NCBI GenBank assembly: GCA_947302675.1
Contig: CAMYWI010000108.1
Location: 1 to 5,777, forward strand
Length of the DNA: 5,777 nt
Direction: 5' to 3'
Origin: an uncultured Selenomonadales bacterium
GTDB lineage: Bacteria; Bacillota_C; Negativicutes; Selenomonadales; Selenomonadaceae
Part shown: positions 1 to 5,777 of the stretch, piece after piece
Numbering within the stretch: the first letter of the stretch is position 1
Layout: each line of letters starts with the position of its first letter
Notes under the pieces: model-generated
Seen by the model: the letters and a program-made list of their open reading frames with translations, nothing else
Databases searched by the model: none
Told to the model about the DNA's origin: nothing
Translations under genes and position numbers: made by a program

Positions 1-74
1 AATCGGTTTGAAGGGATAATCCGTTTAATTCGCGAAATAAGCGCAATAACCTTTAAGTGCAAGGAGAAAATTAA
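1..74 (+). other. Upstream region of the FtsA-like gene
   Basis: Short leader before the first gene. Two plus-strand frames are closed early, by TGA at 9-11 and TAA at 17-19. The third stays open from base 1 to a TAG at 91-93, which would overlap the downstream gene by 19 bases. That reading (peptide beginning NRFEGIIRLIREIS) could be the tail of an upstream gene, but about 30 codons are too few to judge. A GATAAT at 15-20 resembles a -10 box, but any -35 box would lie outside the window. No terminator hairpin with a T-tract is visible. Whether the downstream gene has its own promoter or is read from upstream cannot be settled here. Confidence 0.4.
61..66 (+). promoter_or_regulatory. Ribosome binding site of the FtsA-like gene
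   Basis: AAGGAG lies 8 nt before the ATG at 75, an ideal Shine-Dalgarno match and spacing. It supports 75 as the start. Confidence 0.85.
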
Positions 75-2405
75 ATGGACGATAAAAATTTAGAGACCGC
101 TCCGAAAATACGACGCAAGCGCAGAAAAATTTCTTACAAGGACGACGGGCGCGAGAAAATTTTTGCACTCGACATCGGCACGCGCTCCGTTATCGGAATT
201 GTTGCCGAGCAAGACGACGACGGGCAAATGAATGTTATCGCGACGCATCGTCTTGAGCACACGAGCCGCGCAATGCTCGACGGGCAAATTCACGACGTGC
301 CGCAAGTCGCCGAAGTCATTATCCGCGTGAAAAATCATTTGTCGGAAAAAGTCGGCGAGCTTAAAAGCGCGGCAATCGCGGCGGCTGGTCGCGCCCTCTA
401 CACAATGACTGGCGAATCTTCTATCGAAGTCAACGGCGTTGTCACGGAGGAAATTCAAACGGGCTTGAACTTCTCCGCCGTGCAACTCGCGCAGTCCAAA
501 CTCGCCACTGAGAAAAAAATCGACTCCAAAATTTATTACTGCGTCGGGTTCAGTACAATCTACTGCGAGCTTGACGGCATTAAGTTAAAAAGTTTGGTCG
601 GGCAACGCGGCAAGGTCGCCAAGACTAAAGTTATCGCAACTTTTCTGCCGCGTCAAGTCGTCGACTCAATGCAAGTCGCGCTGACTTATGCAAGCCTCGA
701 CGTTCGCGCGTTGACCCTTGAGCCTATCGCCGCAATCAGCGTGCTTGTCCCGCCGTCAATGCGCCATTTGAACATTGCACTTGTCGACATCGGTGCGGGC
801 ACTTCCGACGTTGCCATAACTAAAAATGGCTCCGTCATCGCTTACGGTATGGTGCCGCTCGCGGGTGACGAGGTGACGGAGGCTATCTCGCAAAAATTTT
901 TGCTCGACTTCAACGTTGCCGAAGACATTAAGCGCAAGGCGACCAACGGCGAAGGCGCAAAGTTCAATGACATTCTCGGACGCAGTTACGATTTGACGGC
1001 GGAAGAAATTCTCGCGCCCATTGCCGAAAACGTCATGCACATTGCCGACGCGATAGCCAAGACGATTCTTGAACTCAACGGCAACGAGCCGCCTCAAGCT
1101 CTGTTGTTGGTTGGCGGCGGTGCATTGTCGCCCAATCTGCGCGAGTTTGTCGGCGAGGCTCTGAACATGCCGCTTGACCGCGTCGCCGTTCGCAAGCCCG
1201 ATAAAGTTCAAGGCATTAAAAATATCCCGCAAGCTCTGCAGTCGCCCGACGCCGCCACGCCGCTTGGGATTTTGAAAGTCGCCTCGATTGACACTTTCCA
1301 TTTCTTCAACGTCACGATTAACGGGCAGGAGGTTAATCTTTTCCACTTCCGCGACTTGACGGTCGGCGACGCGATTTTGAGCGCGGGCGTCGATTATAAA
1401 AAGTTCAACGGCAAGCCCGGTCTCGGCGTCGTCGTTTCTCTCAACGGCGAGAAGAAATCTTTTCCAGGCAGCATGGGAACTTTCGCGAAAATCACCGTCA
1501 ACGACAAGCCCGCCAAACTTGAGACGCCGCTTGAAAATAATTGCAGGATAAAAATTGAGCGCGGCGAGGACGGCATTACTCCGCAGGTAAAAGTTGACGA
1601 CGTGATTGCGATTGAGCCGACGTTTACTGTGAACAGCAACGGCAAAGATTTTTCCGTCACGCCGAAACTTTTGGTCAATGACGAAGTGAGCTTGCCGACG
1701 AGAATTCTCAAGGACGGCGACGAAGTTAACAGCAATTCGCGGCGAACAATCGGCGAAGTTTTGAGACTGGCGGGCTATCCTCCTGCGGGAAAGAAAATTC
1801 ACTACACCTTGAACGGCAAGAAGTCCCATTACGTTTGCAAGCCCGATATTTTCTGCAACGGCGAGCGCACGGAGATTAGCGAGTTACCGCACGCGGGCGA
1901 CGTGATTGAATACGTTGCCAACGACCTGATTAAGCTTGGCGAGATTGTCAAGGACGAGAACAAGACTTCCGCGATTAAAATTCTTTACAACGGCAAAGAA
2001 TATTCGGTGCCGACGACGACAACGACTTTGCTCAGCGTCAACGGGCGAGTTGCCACCGAGAATACGATTATTGAGGACGGCGCGGAGATTATTTTCGACA
2101 AGGAAGAGAAAAAGTCCGTCATGGTTAGCGACGCGCTCCTTGCCGTGAACTTTCAACCGCCCGATTCCAAGAGCCGCATGAGTTTTGAGATAAAGGTCAA
2201 CGGCTTGCCCGCCGACTTCGCCGACAACGTGAACAGCGGCGACCGCCTCGAAGTTATTTTGAAGACGCCCGACGGCATGGAGTTTAAGCCGCTCGACGAT
2301 TTGGAAGTGCCCGTTCGCAAGGAGACGCCCGAACATTTGTTGACGCCCGCGCAGAAGGAGCCAAATAAAAAATTTTCCCTGAGCGATTTTATCCGTGTCG
2401 ATTGA
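75..2405 (+). CDS. FtsA-like actin-fold ATPase with long repeat-bearing C-terminal extension
   Basis: Seen: residues 1-25 are charged, with a basic stretch KIRRKRRK at 11-18. An actin/FtsA/PilM-type ATPase core follows: phosphate-1 loop FALDIGTRSVIGIV (30-43), an FtsA-like 1C/SHS2 insertion (about 95-190), phosphate-2 loop ALVDIGAGTSDVAI (235-248) and adenosine motif LLLVGGGALSPNL (343-355). The core ends near 400. Canonical FtsA is about 420 aa, so roughly 370 residues are extra. They contain recurring short beta-rich units with NG turns near 416, 457, 522, 580, 639 and 709, and DGD-like turns near 547, 607, 668 and 722. Family knowledge: FtsA tethers FtsZ to the membrane through a C-terminal amphipathic helix; the tail here (NKKFSLSDFIRVD) is not an obvious one. 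No ftsZ is in the window; the neighbour 12 nt downstream is a glycosyltransferase. Inference: a paralogue working in division or envelope assembly rather than housekeeping FtsA. PilM-like function is an alternative. The family call is firm, the role is not. Confidence 0.88.
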   Translation: MDDKNLETAPKIRRKRRKISYKDDGREKIFALDIGTRSVIGIVAEQDDDGQMNVIATHRLEHTSRAMLDGQIHDVPQVAEVIIRVKNHLSEKVGELKSAAIAAAGRALYTMTGESSIEVNGVVTEEIQTGLNFSAVQLAQSKLATEKKIDSKIYYCVGFSTIYCELDGIKLKSLVGQRGKVAKTKVIATFLPRQVVDSMQVALTYASLDVRALTLEPIAAISVLVPPSMRHLNIALVDIGAGTSDVAITKNGSVIAYGMVPLAGDEVTEAISQKFLLDFNVAEDIKRKATNGEGAKFNDILGRSYDLTAEEILAPIAENVMHIADAIAKTILELNGNEPPQALLLVGGGALSPNLREFVGEALNMPLDRVAVRKPDKVQGIKNIPQALQSPDAATPLGILKVASIDTFHFFNVTINGQEVNLFHFRDLTVGDAILSAGVDYKKFNGKPGLGVVVSLNGEKKSFPGSMGTFAKITVNDKPAKLETPLENNCRIKIERGEDGITPQVKVDDVIAIEPTFTVNSNGKDFSVTPKLLVNDEVSLPTRILKDGDEVNSNSRRTIGEVLRLAGYPPAGKKIHYTLNGKKSHYVCKPDIFCNGERTEISELPHAGDVIEYVANDLIKLGEIVKDENKTSAIKILYNGKEYSVPTTTTTLLSVNGRVATENTIIEDGAEIIFDKEEKKSVMVSDALLAVNFQPPDSKSRMSFEIKVNGLPADFADNVNSGDRLEVILKTPDGMEFKPLDDLEVPVRKETPEHLLTPAQKEPNKKFSLSDFIRVD

Positions 2406-2409
2406 GGAG
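2404..2409 (+). promoter_or_regulatory. Ribosome binding site of the GT8 gene, overlapping the upstream stop codon
   Basis: GAGGAG lies 8 nt before the ATG at 2418. Its first two bases belong to the TGA stop (2403-2405) of the FtsA-like gene. Ribosomes finishing the first gene would therefore be close to the next start, which supports co-transcription and possible translational coupling. Confidence 0.8.
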
Positions 2410-2417
2410 AAAGTTTT

Positions 2418-3608
2418 ATGATTCAAATTTGCTTTGGACTGCACGACGCCGACGGTCGCTACTCAAAATTCACGGGCACGACGCTAACTTCCATTTTTGA
2501 GAATACAAGCGCGGAAGTCACGGCGCACATTTTGCACGACGAGACTTTGACAGACGATAACCGCGAAAAATTTTCCAAGCTCGCGGAACGATACAATCAG
2601 CACATTAACTTTCACAACGTCGAGAAACTTTGTCCCGCCGAGATAAATTTTCTGCGCGAGAAACTTGCCGACAAGATTAACATGCGGTTCAGTATCGGCG
2701 CGTTTTATCGCTTGCTTGTCAAAAAATTTTTCAGCGGCAAGATCATTTATCTTGACTCGGATATTATCGTCAATCTTGACATTGCCGAGCTTTGGCAACA
2801 GGATTTGCAAGGTTATTCGTTGGCGGCGGTGCCTGAAATTTTGGCGACGAACAATCACATGCTCAAGGACAAATTTCTGTTGAACGTGGGAAGAGTTCGT
2901 GTTGAGGATTATTTTAATTCGGGCGTGATTCTTTTCGACCTTGACGCGCTCGACGAAAATTTTTTCCATGACGGCGTGCAATTTCTGATTGACAATCCGC
3001 AGTGCAAGTCGCCCGACCAAGACATTTTGAACGCGCTCTTCGCCTCAAATTATCTCAAGCTCGCGCAAAAGTTTAATGCGTTTGTCGACACGGAGGAATT
3101 GCCCGCCGCGCAGAAGATTTATCATTATGCGGGGCATTTAATGGGCTTTGAAATGTCGGAGAGTTTAAAGCGGCTGTGGATGGAGTATTTTTTGAAGTCG
3201 CAGTGGCTCGACGCGCCGGCAATGGGCAGGCTCTACGAAAAATTTCAGCAAAAAGATTCGGAGACAAAAAATCTGCTGATAAGTTTAACGGCGGCAATGA
3301 ACGGCAGGCGGCGGGCGTTCGTGACGTTCGCGGAGTACATTGAAAATATAAAGCGAGTCTTCGTCGCCAAAGATGATGAGTTGCTCGTCATAGAAAATTT
3401 CCGCGACACGGCGCACCTAATCAATACGCTGAAAAAGTCGCGGCGGCAAAAAGTTTTCCTGGTAATGCTCCCGAATTATCCGCTGTTGCGCGATTGGTTG
3501 ACGGCGGAAGGTTTTGTTGAGAATAAAGATTTTTTCGACGGCACAAAATTTTTAGCTACGTCGCACGGTTGGCAAATCAGCTCGTATGAATTTATCGCTA
3601 CGCTTTGA
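2418..3608 (+). CDS. Family 8 glycosyltransferase with extra C-terminal domain
   Basis: It probably transfers a sugar from a nucleotide-sugar donor, with retention of configuration as in GT8 (LgtC/RfaI type). Seen: an N-terminal strand with an early donor-side motif (IQICFGLHDADGRY, 2-15), then RFSIGAFYRLL (90-100). The metal-binding DXD lies in YLDSDIIV (D113, D115). NSGVILFDL (167-175) and SPDQDILNALF (198-208) are typical GT8 signatures. The terminal metal-ligand motif appears as HYAGH (H236), but the usual K-P-W three residues after the glycine is replaced by M-G-F (242-244). From about 280 to 396 there is a further alpha/beta segment (VFLVMLPNYPLL at 346-357, ending in a GWQ-containing tail) that I cannot assign. 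There is no signal peptide or membrane span, so it is likely cytoplasmic or peripheral. It is the second gene of an operon with the FtsA-like gene. Donor, acceptor and product are unknown; lipopolysaccharide or another surface glycan is a reasonable guess. Confidence 0.85.
   Translation: MIQICFGLHDADGRYSKFTGTTLTSIFENTSAEVTAHILHDETLTDDNREKFSKLAERYNQHINFHNVEKLCPAEINFLREKLADKINMRFSIGAFYRLLVKKFFSGKIIYLDSDIIVNLDIAELWQQDLQGYSLAAVPEILATNNHMLKDKFLLNVGRVRVEDYFNSGVILFDLDALDENFFHDGVQFLIDNPQCKSPDQDILNALFASNYLKLAQKFNAFVDTEELPAAQKIYHYAGHLMGFEMSESLKRLWMEYFLKSQWLDAPAMGRLYEKFQQKDSETKNLLISLTAAMNGRRRAFVTFAEYIENIKRVFVAKDDELLVIENFRDTAHLINTLKKSRRQKVFLVMLPNYPLLRDWLTAEGFVENKDFFDGTKFLATSHGWQISSYEFIATL
3598..3608. other. 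Tail-to-tail overlap of GT8 and decarboxylase genes
   Basis: The plus-strand gene ends with TGA at 3606-3608 and the minus-strand gene with TAG at 3598-3600 (CTA on the plus strand). The two coding regions therefore share 11 bases, with no intergenic space. Any transcription stop for either gene must lie inside the other gene, so the 3' ends of the two mRNAs should be complementary. Confidence 0.9.
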
Positions 3609-5028
3609 CGACTTTTATTGTCGACAAGGTTTTGTCGGCGGCTCCAATGACCCGCGCAGATTGTTCAAGCTCGATTTGCTCAACGACCTGCGCGGATATT
3701 TTTTCGCCCGGCATAATCAGCGGAATTCCTGGCGGATAGAAAGTTATCTCCTCCGCGCAAATTCGTCCGACAGATTTTCTAAGCTCCACGACTTCGACGG
3801 GCGAATAAAAAGTTTCACGCGGCGAAAGGGCAATTTGTAATTTGGAATTAGGAATTAGGAATGGTTTTGGTAAAAATTTTTGCGGGCGGCGCGGCAAAAG
3901 TTTAATCGCGTCGATGAGTTTATAAATCAGCTCCTCCGAGTCGGCGAAGGTTATTAAGAATAAAAGATTCGCCGCGTCGGAAAGCTCGCACTGGATTTTT
4001 AAGTCGCGCCGCAAAATTTCTTCCGCCTCTTGTCCGCTTAAGCCCAAGCCTTGAACGTTCACAGTTACTTTCGTCGTGTCGAGTGAAAAATTTCTTGCCG
4101 CATCGAAAACTTTCAAGCCGTGAATTTTTTTTATCTCTGCGCGAAGTTTCTTGGAGAGTTCGACGGCTTTTGAGATCAGCTTGCGCCCGTGAGTTTCCAT
4201 TTGCAAGCGGGCAATGTCAAGCGACGCCAAAAGTAATTGATTCGGGCTGGTCGTCTGCAAAAGGCTTGCCGCCTGTTTGACCCGTTCGACGTCGATAAAA
4301 TTTTTCCTGAGCATGAGCATTGACGATTGAGTTAGCGAGCCTAAGATTTTGTGCGTCGACTGCGCCGCCGCGTCTGCGCCCGCATCCATTGCCGAAGTCG
4401 GGAGTTCGTTTGAAAATTGCAAGTGCGCCCCGTGCGCCTCGTCGATTAAAAGAATCATGCCCGCCGCGTGTACGAGCTTTGAAATTTTTTCTAAATCCGC
4501 CGCCACGCCGTAATAGTTCGGCGAAACCAACAGCACTGCTTTTGCTTGCGGGAATTTTTTTATCGCGCGTTCAATCGTCTCTACGCTGACAGTGAGCGGC
4601 AAGTTGAAATCCGAATCGACCTCGACTGGTAAAAAAATCGGCACGGCTCCCGACAAAATTAAGCCCGCGATAACCGACCTGTGAGCGTTGCGCGGAATCA
4701 TGACCAAATCGCCCGCCGCGAGCGTTCCGAAAATCATTGCCTGCACCGCCGAAGTTGTCCCGTTCACCATAAAAAGACACTCGTCCGCGTGCCAAAGCCT
4801 CGCCGCCAAAATCTGCGCGGCTTTAATACAGGAATGCGGCTCGTGCAAGTCGTCAAGCTCTTCCATTAGCGAAACTTCCTGCCGAAGTCCTTCCGCCGTT
4901 AAAAATTCGCGCAGTAATTCATGTGCGCCGCGCCCCTGCTTATGTCCCGGCGTGTGGAAAGGCAAAACTTCGTCCGCCGAATATTTTTGCATTGCCGCCG
5001 CGATTGGTGCCGAAAAATTTTTTACCAC
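3598..5028 (-). CDS. PLP-dependent Orn/Lys/Arg decarboxylase (short SpeA/YaaO type)
   Basis: A fold-type-I decarboxylase that removes CO2 from arginine, lysine or ornithine to give agmatine, cadaverine or putrescine. Seen: the N-terminal signature FHTPGHKQG (24-32), NGTTSA (89-94, cofactor phosphate binding), PRNAHRS (112-118, with H116 placed to stack on the PLP ring), DEAHG (196-200, D196 contacting the pyridine nitrogen) and STHKILGSLTQSS (224-236), with K227 as the Schiff-base lysine. The C-terminal domain carries LSPRETFYS (401-409) and YPPGIPLIMPGE (432-443), diagnostic of this family. Length 476 aa fits the roughly 480-490 aa Bacillus SpeA-like class, not the 700+ aa inducible CadA/AdiA class. 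The start is GTG at 5026-5028, chosen for AAAGGAG nine bases before it. It is convergent with and overlaps the GT8 gene, and divergent from mrdA. Residues 389-399 are encoded by a heptanucleotide repeat. Substrate cannot be fixed from sequence alone; arginine is the usual annotation. Confidence 0.92.
   Translation of the reverse strand: MVKNFSAPIAAAMQKYSADEVLPFHTPGHKQGRGAHELLREFLTAEGLRQEVSLMEELDDLHEPHSCIKAAQILAARLWHADECLFMVNGTTSAVQAMIFGTLAAGDLVMIPRNAHRSVIAGLILSGAVPIFLPVEVDSDFNLPLTVSVETIERAIKKFPQAKAVLLVSPNYYGVAADLEKISKLVHAAGMILLIDEAHGAHLQFSNELPTSAMDAGADAAAQSTHKILGSLTQSSMLMLRKNFIDVERVKQAASLLQTTSPNQLLLASLDIARLQMETHGRKLISKAVELSKKLRAEIKKIHGLKVFDAARNFSLDTTKVTVNVQGLGLSGQEAEEILRRDLKIQCELSDAANLLFLITFADSEELIYKLIDAIKLLPRRPQKFLPKPFLIPNSKLQIALSPRETFYSPVEVVELRKSVGRICAEEITFYPPGIPLIMPGEKISAQVVEQIELEQSARVIGAADKTLSTIKVVKA
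3620..3639. other. Candidate hairpin just beyond the GT8 stop codon
   Basis: The arms GTCGACAA (3620-3627) and TTGTCGGC (3632-3639) pair with one G-T wobble around a GGTT loop, 11 bases after the TGA of the glycosyltransferase gene. The left part is also the palindrome TTGTCGACAA (3618-3627). Neither strand has a proper T-tract after the stem, so it is not a textbook intrinsic terminator. It lies inside the decarboxylase coding region and may be coincidental. Confidence 0.25.
3832..3864. repeat. Degenerate heptanucleotide tandem repeat inside the decarboxylase gene
   Basis: In plus orientation the units are AATTTGT, AATTTGG, AATTAGG, AATTAGG and a partial AATGG: two perfect copies flanked by variants. 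It encodes decarboxylase residues 389-399 (PFLIPNSKLQI), a linker between the large PLP domain and the C-terminal LSPRETF domain. The unit length of 7 is not a multiple of 3, so gain or loss of one copy would shift the frame. The AT-rich run stands out from the GC-richer coding sequence around it. Confidence 0.65.
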
Positions 5029-5056
5029 TTTAAAAATCTCCTTTGCATGATATAAT
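5029..5056 (+). promoter_or_regulatory. Extended -10 promoter for mrdA
   Basis: A perfect TATAAT (5051-5056) is preceded by TG at 5048-5049, giving the extended -10 form TGATATAAT. A 4/6 match to the -35 box, TTTAAA, lies at 5029-5034 with a 16-bp spacer. Transcription would start near 5063, leaving a leader of about 31 nt that contains the mrdA ribosome binding site. This is a sigma-A/sigma-70 type call from sequence alone. Confidence 0.7.
5038..5044 (-). promoter_or_regulatory. Ribosome binding site of the decarboxylase
   Basis: Read on the minus strand this is AAAGGAG, ending 9 nt before the GTG at 5026-5028. It decides the non-ATG start. It sits in the spacer of the opposing mrdA promoter. 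Confidence 0.8.
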
Positions 5057-5063
5057 TTCGCAG

Positions 5064-5093
5064 ATTATAAAGATTTTTCGGGAGGCTTTACAA
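5064..5093 (-). promoter_or_regulatory. Promoter for the decarboxylase gene
   Basis: On the minus strand a perfect TATAAT (5064-5069) lies 18 bp from TTGTAA (5088-5093, 4/6 match to TTGACA). Predicted start is near 5057, giving a leader of about 29 nt. The two -10 boxes of the divergent pair form an inverted repeat, TATAAT-7-ATTATA, at 5051-5069. Confidence 0.6.
5080..5085 (+). promoter_or_regulatory. Ribosome binding site of mrdA
   Basis: GGGAGG lies 8 nt before the GTG at 5094. The next in-frame ATG is codon 20, inside the membrane helix, and would cut it in half, so GTG at 5094 is the supported start. Confidence 0.85.
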
Positions 5094-5777
5094 GTGATTG
5101 AGAACAACAACGCCGAAGAATATATCGGGCGGCTGAAAATCTTGGCGATAATGTTCACGCTCGTCATCGGGATTTTGATTGCGCGAGTTGGCTATCTGCA
5201 GATTTATGATGGCGAATATTATGCGCACCTCGCCGACGGCAACCGAATCAGAATTATCCCGTCAATGGCACCGCGCGGAACTTTCTACGACAGGAACGGT
5301 CAACTGCTCGTGTCGAATCGTCCAGGTTTCACAGTTTCCCTACTGCCGCTAACTGAACCGATTAAGCCGGAAGTCGTCGAGCGCGTCTCAAAACTTTTGA
5401 ACGTGCCGCTTGAAGAGATTCAGCAGAAAATTTCCGTGCACTCCGGCTTTGACCCGATAAGAATTCGCCCCGACGTCACGCAAGACATCGTTACGATTAT
5501 CGAGGAGCAAAAGGATTTATACAAGGGCGTTGTCATCGAAGTTCAGCCGATTAGAGACTACGCGCTCAAGCAGGAAGGAGCGCACACCTTCGGCTACGTC
5601 AGCGAAATTTCCGACGCCGAGCTTGAGGCTAAAAAGGATCAAGGCTACAAGTCGGGCGATATTGTCGGCAAGTTCGGCTTGGAAAGAGTTTACGATAAAG
5701 AGATTCGCGGCGAGAACGGCGGCGAGCAAGTTGAAGTTGACGTTGCAGGCAAACCAGTTCAGATTTTGGGCAAGAAG
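5094..5777 (+). CDS. mrdA: Penicillin-binding protein 2 (elongation transpeptidase), N-terminal part
   Basis: Class B penicillin-binding protein, cut off by the window edge after 228 codons with the frame open. It would crosslink peptidoglycan during side-wall growth with RodA and the MreBCD elongasome, anchored in the cytoplasmic membrane with its body outside. Seen: a short cytoplasmic start (1-12), one hydrophobic anchor (about 15-33, KILAIMFTLVIGILIARVG), then the hallmark APRGTFYDRNGQLL (59-72) of the dimerisation/pedestal domain. Further pedestal motifs are RDYALKQEGAHTFGYVSEIS (154-173) and GDIVGKFGLERVYDKEIRG (188-206), followed by VDVAGKPV (215-222). The catalytic SXXK, SXN and KTG motifs would lie downstream and cannot be checked. 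The GTG start is set by GGGAGG. The FGYVSEIS and GKFGLE pattern favours PBP2 over the division enzyme FtsI or sporulation SpoVD, which are the main alternatives. No mreC or mreD precedes it here, and it has its own promoter. Confidence 0.85.
   Translation, partial: MIENNNAEEYIGRLKILAIMFTLVIGILIARVGYLQIYDGEYYAHLADGNRIRIIPSMAPRGTFYDRNGQLLVSNRPGFTVSLLPLTEPIKPEVVERVSKLLNVPLEEIQQKISVHSGFDPIRIRPDVTQDIVTIIEEQKDLYKGVVIEVQPIRDYALKQEGAHTFGYVSEISDAELEAKKDQGYKSGDIVGKFGLERVYDKEIRGENGGEQVEVDVAGKPVQILGKK

Noticed and set aside
15..20. GATAAT as a -10 box for the FtsA-like gene
   Set aside because: No -35 box can be seen because the window starts too close, and one hexamer with 5/6 matches is common by chance.
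1..93. Open frame from the window edge that could be the end of an upstream gene
   Set aside because: Only about 30 codons with no motif, and it overlaps the leader and ribosome binding site of the next gene. It cannot be told from chance.
756..1829. Long open frame (357 codons) on the minus strand opposite the FtsA-like gene
   Set aside because: It lies wholly antisense to a gene with clear ATPase motifs. Its composition is rich in Arg, Asn and Val with no recognisable domain. It is explained by the codon bias of the real gene.
2013..2027. Run of five threonine codons in the FtsA-like gene (residues 647-651) as a microsatellite
   Set aside because: The codons are mixed ACG/ACA/ACT and the run is short, fitting a loop in one of the beta modules.
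1884..2444. Minus-strand open frame of 186 codons spanning the FtsA-like/GT8 junction
   Set aside because: Antisense to both real genes, across an operon junction, with no family resemblance.
2484..3020. Minus-strand open frame of 178 codons within the glycosyltransferase
   Set aside because: A shadow of the GT8 gene, whose DXD and NSGV motifs are on the plus strand.
3620..3639. Intrinsic terminator between the convergent genes
   Set aside because: The stem is credible but no T-tract follows it on either strand, so it is kept only as a hairpin of unknown meaning.
4688..5050. Plus-strand open frame of 120 codons reading toward mrdA
   Set aside because: Antisense to the N-terminal third of the decarboxylase, which contains the conserved TPGHK and NGTTSA motifs. 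It has no domain of its own.

Overview
The window holds four protein-coding genes and almost no spare DNA. No RNA gene, insertion sequence, CRISPR array or tRNA was seen. Strong GGAG-type ribosome binding sites, two GTG starts, balanced base composition and family resemblances suggest a bacterium of the Firmicutes lineage. The FtsA-like and penicillin-binding protein 2 sequences look most like those of Negativicutes (Selenomonas/Veillonella-type diderms), but this is an impression from recall, not a search result. Codon use looks uniform across all four genes, so there is no sign of recent transfer.

Left part, plus strand (75-3608): a two-gene operon with a 12-nt gap. The first gene encodes a long (776 aa) FtsA-type actin-fold ATPase whose C-terminal half is a string of small repeated beta-rich modules. 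The second encodes a family 8 glycosyltransferase (396 aa) with an unassigned C-terminal domain. The pairing hints at envelope or division-related glycan work, but the glycosyltransferase substrate cannot be read from the sequence.

Middle, minus strand (3598-5028): a fold-type-I PLP-dependent Orn/Lys/Arg decarboxylase of the short SpeA/YaaO type (476 aa), which would make a polyamine or its precursor. Its last 11 bases overlap the end of the glycosyltransferase gene tail to tail. Its linker carries a degenerate heptanucleotide tandem repeat.

Right edge, plus strand (5094 to the window end): the first 228 codons of penicillin-binding protein 2 (mrdA), starting at GTG. It is divergent from the decarboxylase. 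The 65-bp gap between them holds two face-to-back sigma-A-like promoters and both ribosome binding sites, interleaved almost symmetrically. Three of the four genes (FtsA-like protein, PBP2, and possibly the polyamine enzyme) plausibly concern the cell envelope. In Selenomonas and Veillonella, diamines are covalently attached to peptidoglycan, so a polyamine gene that shares a promoter region with PBP2 is worth noting.
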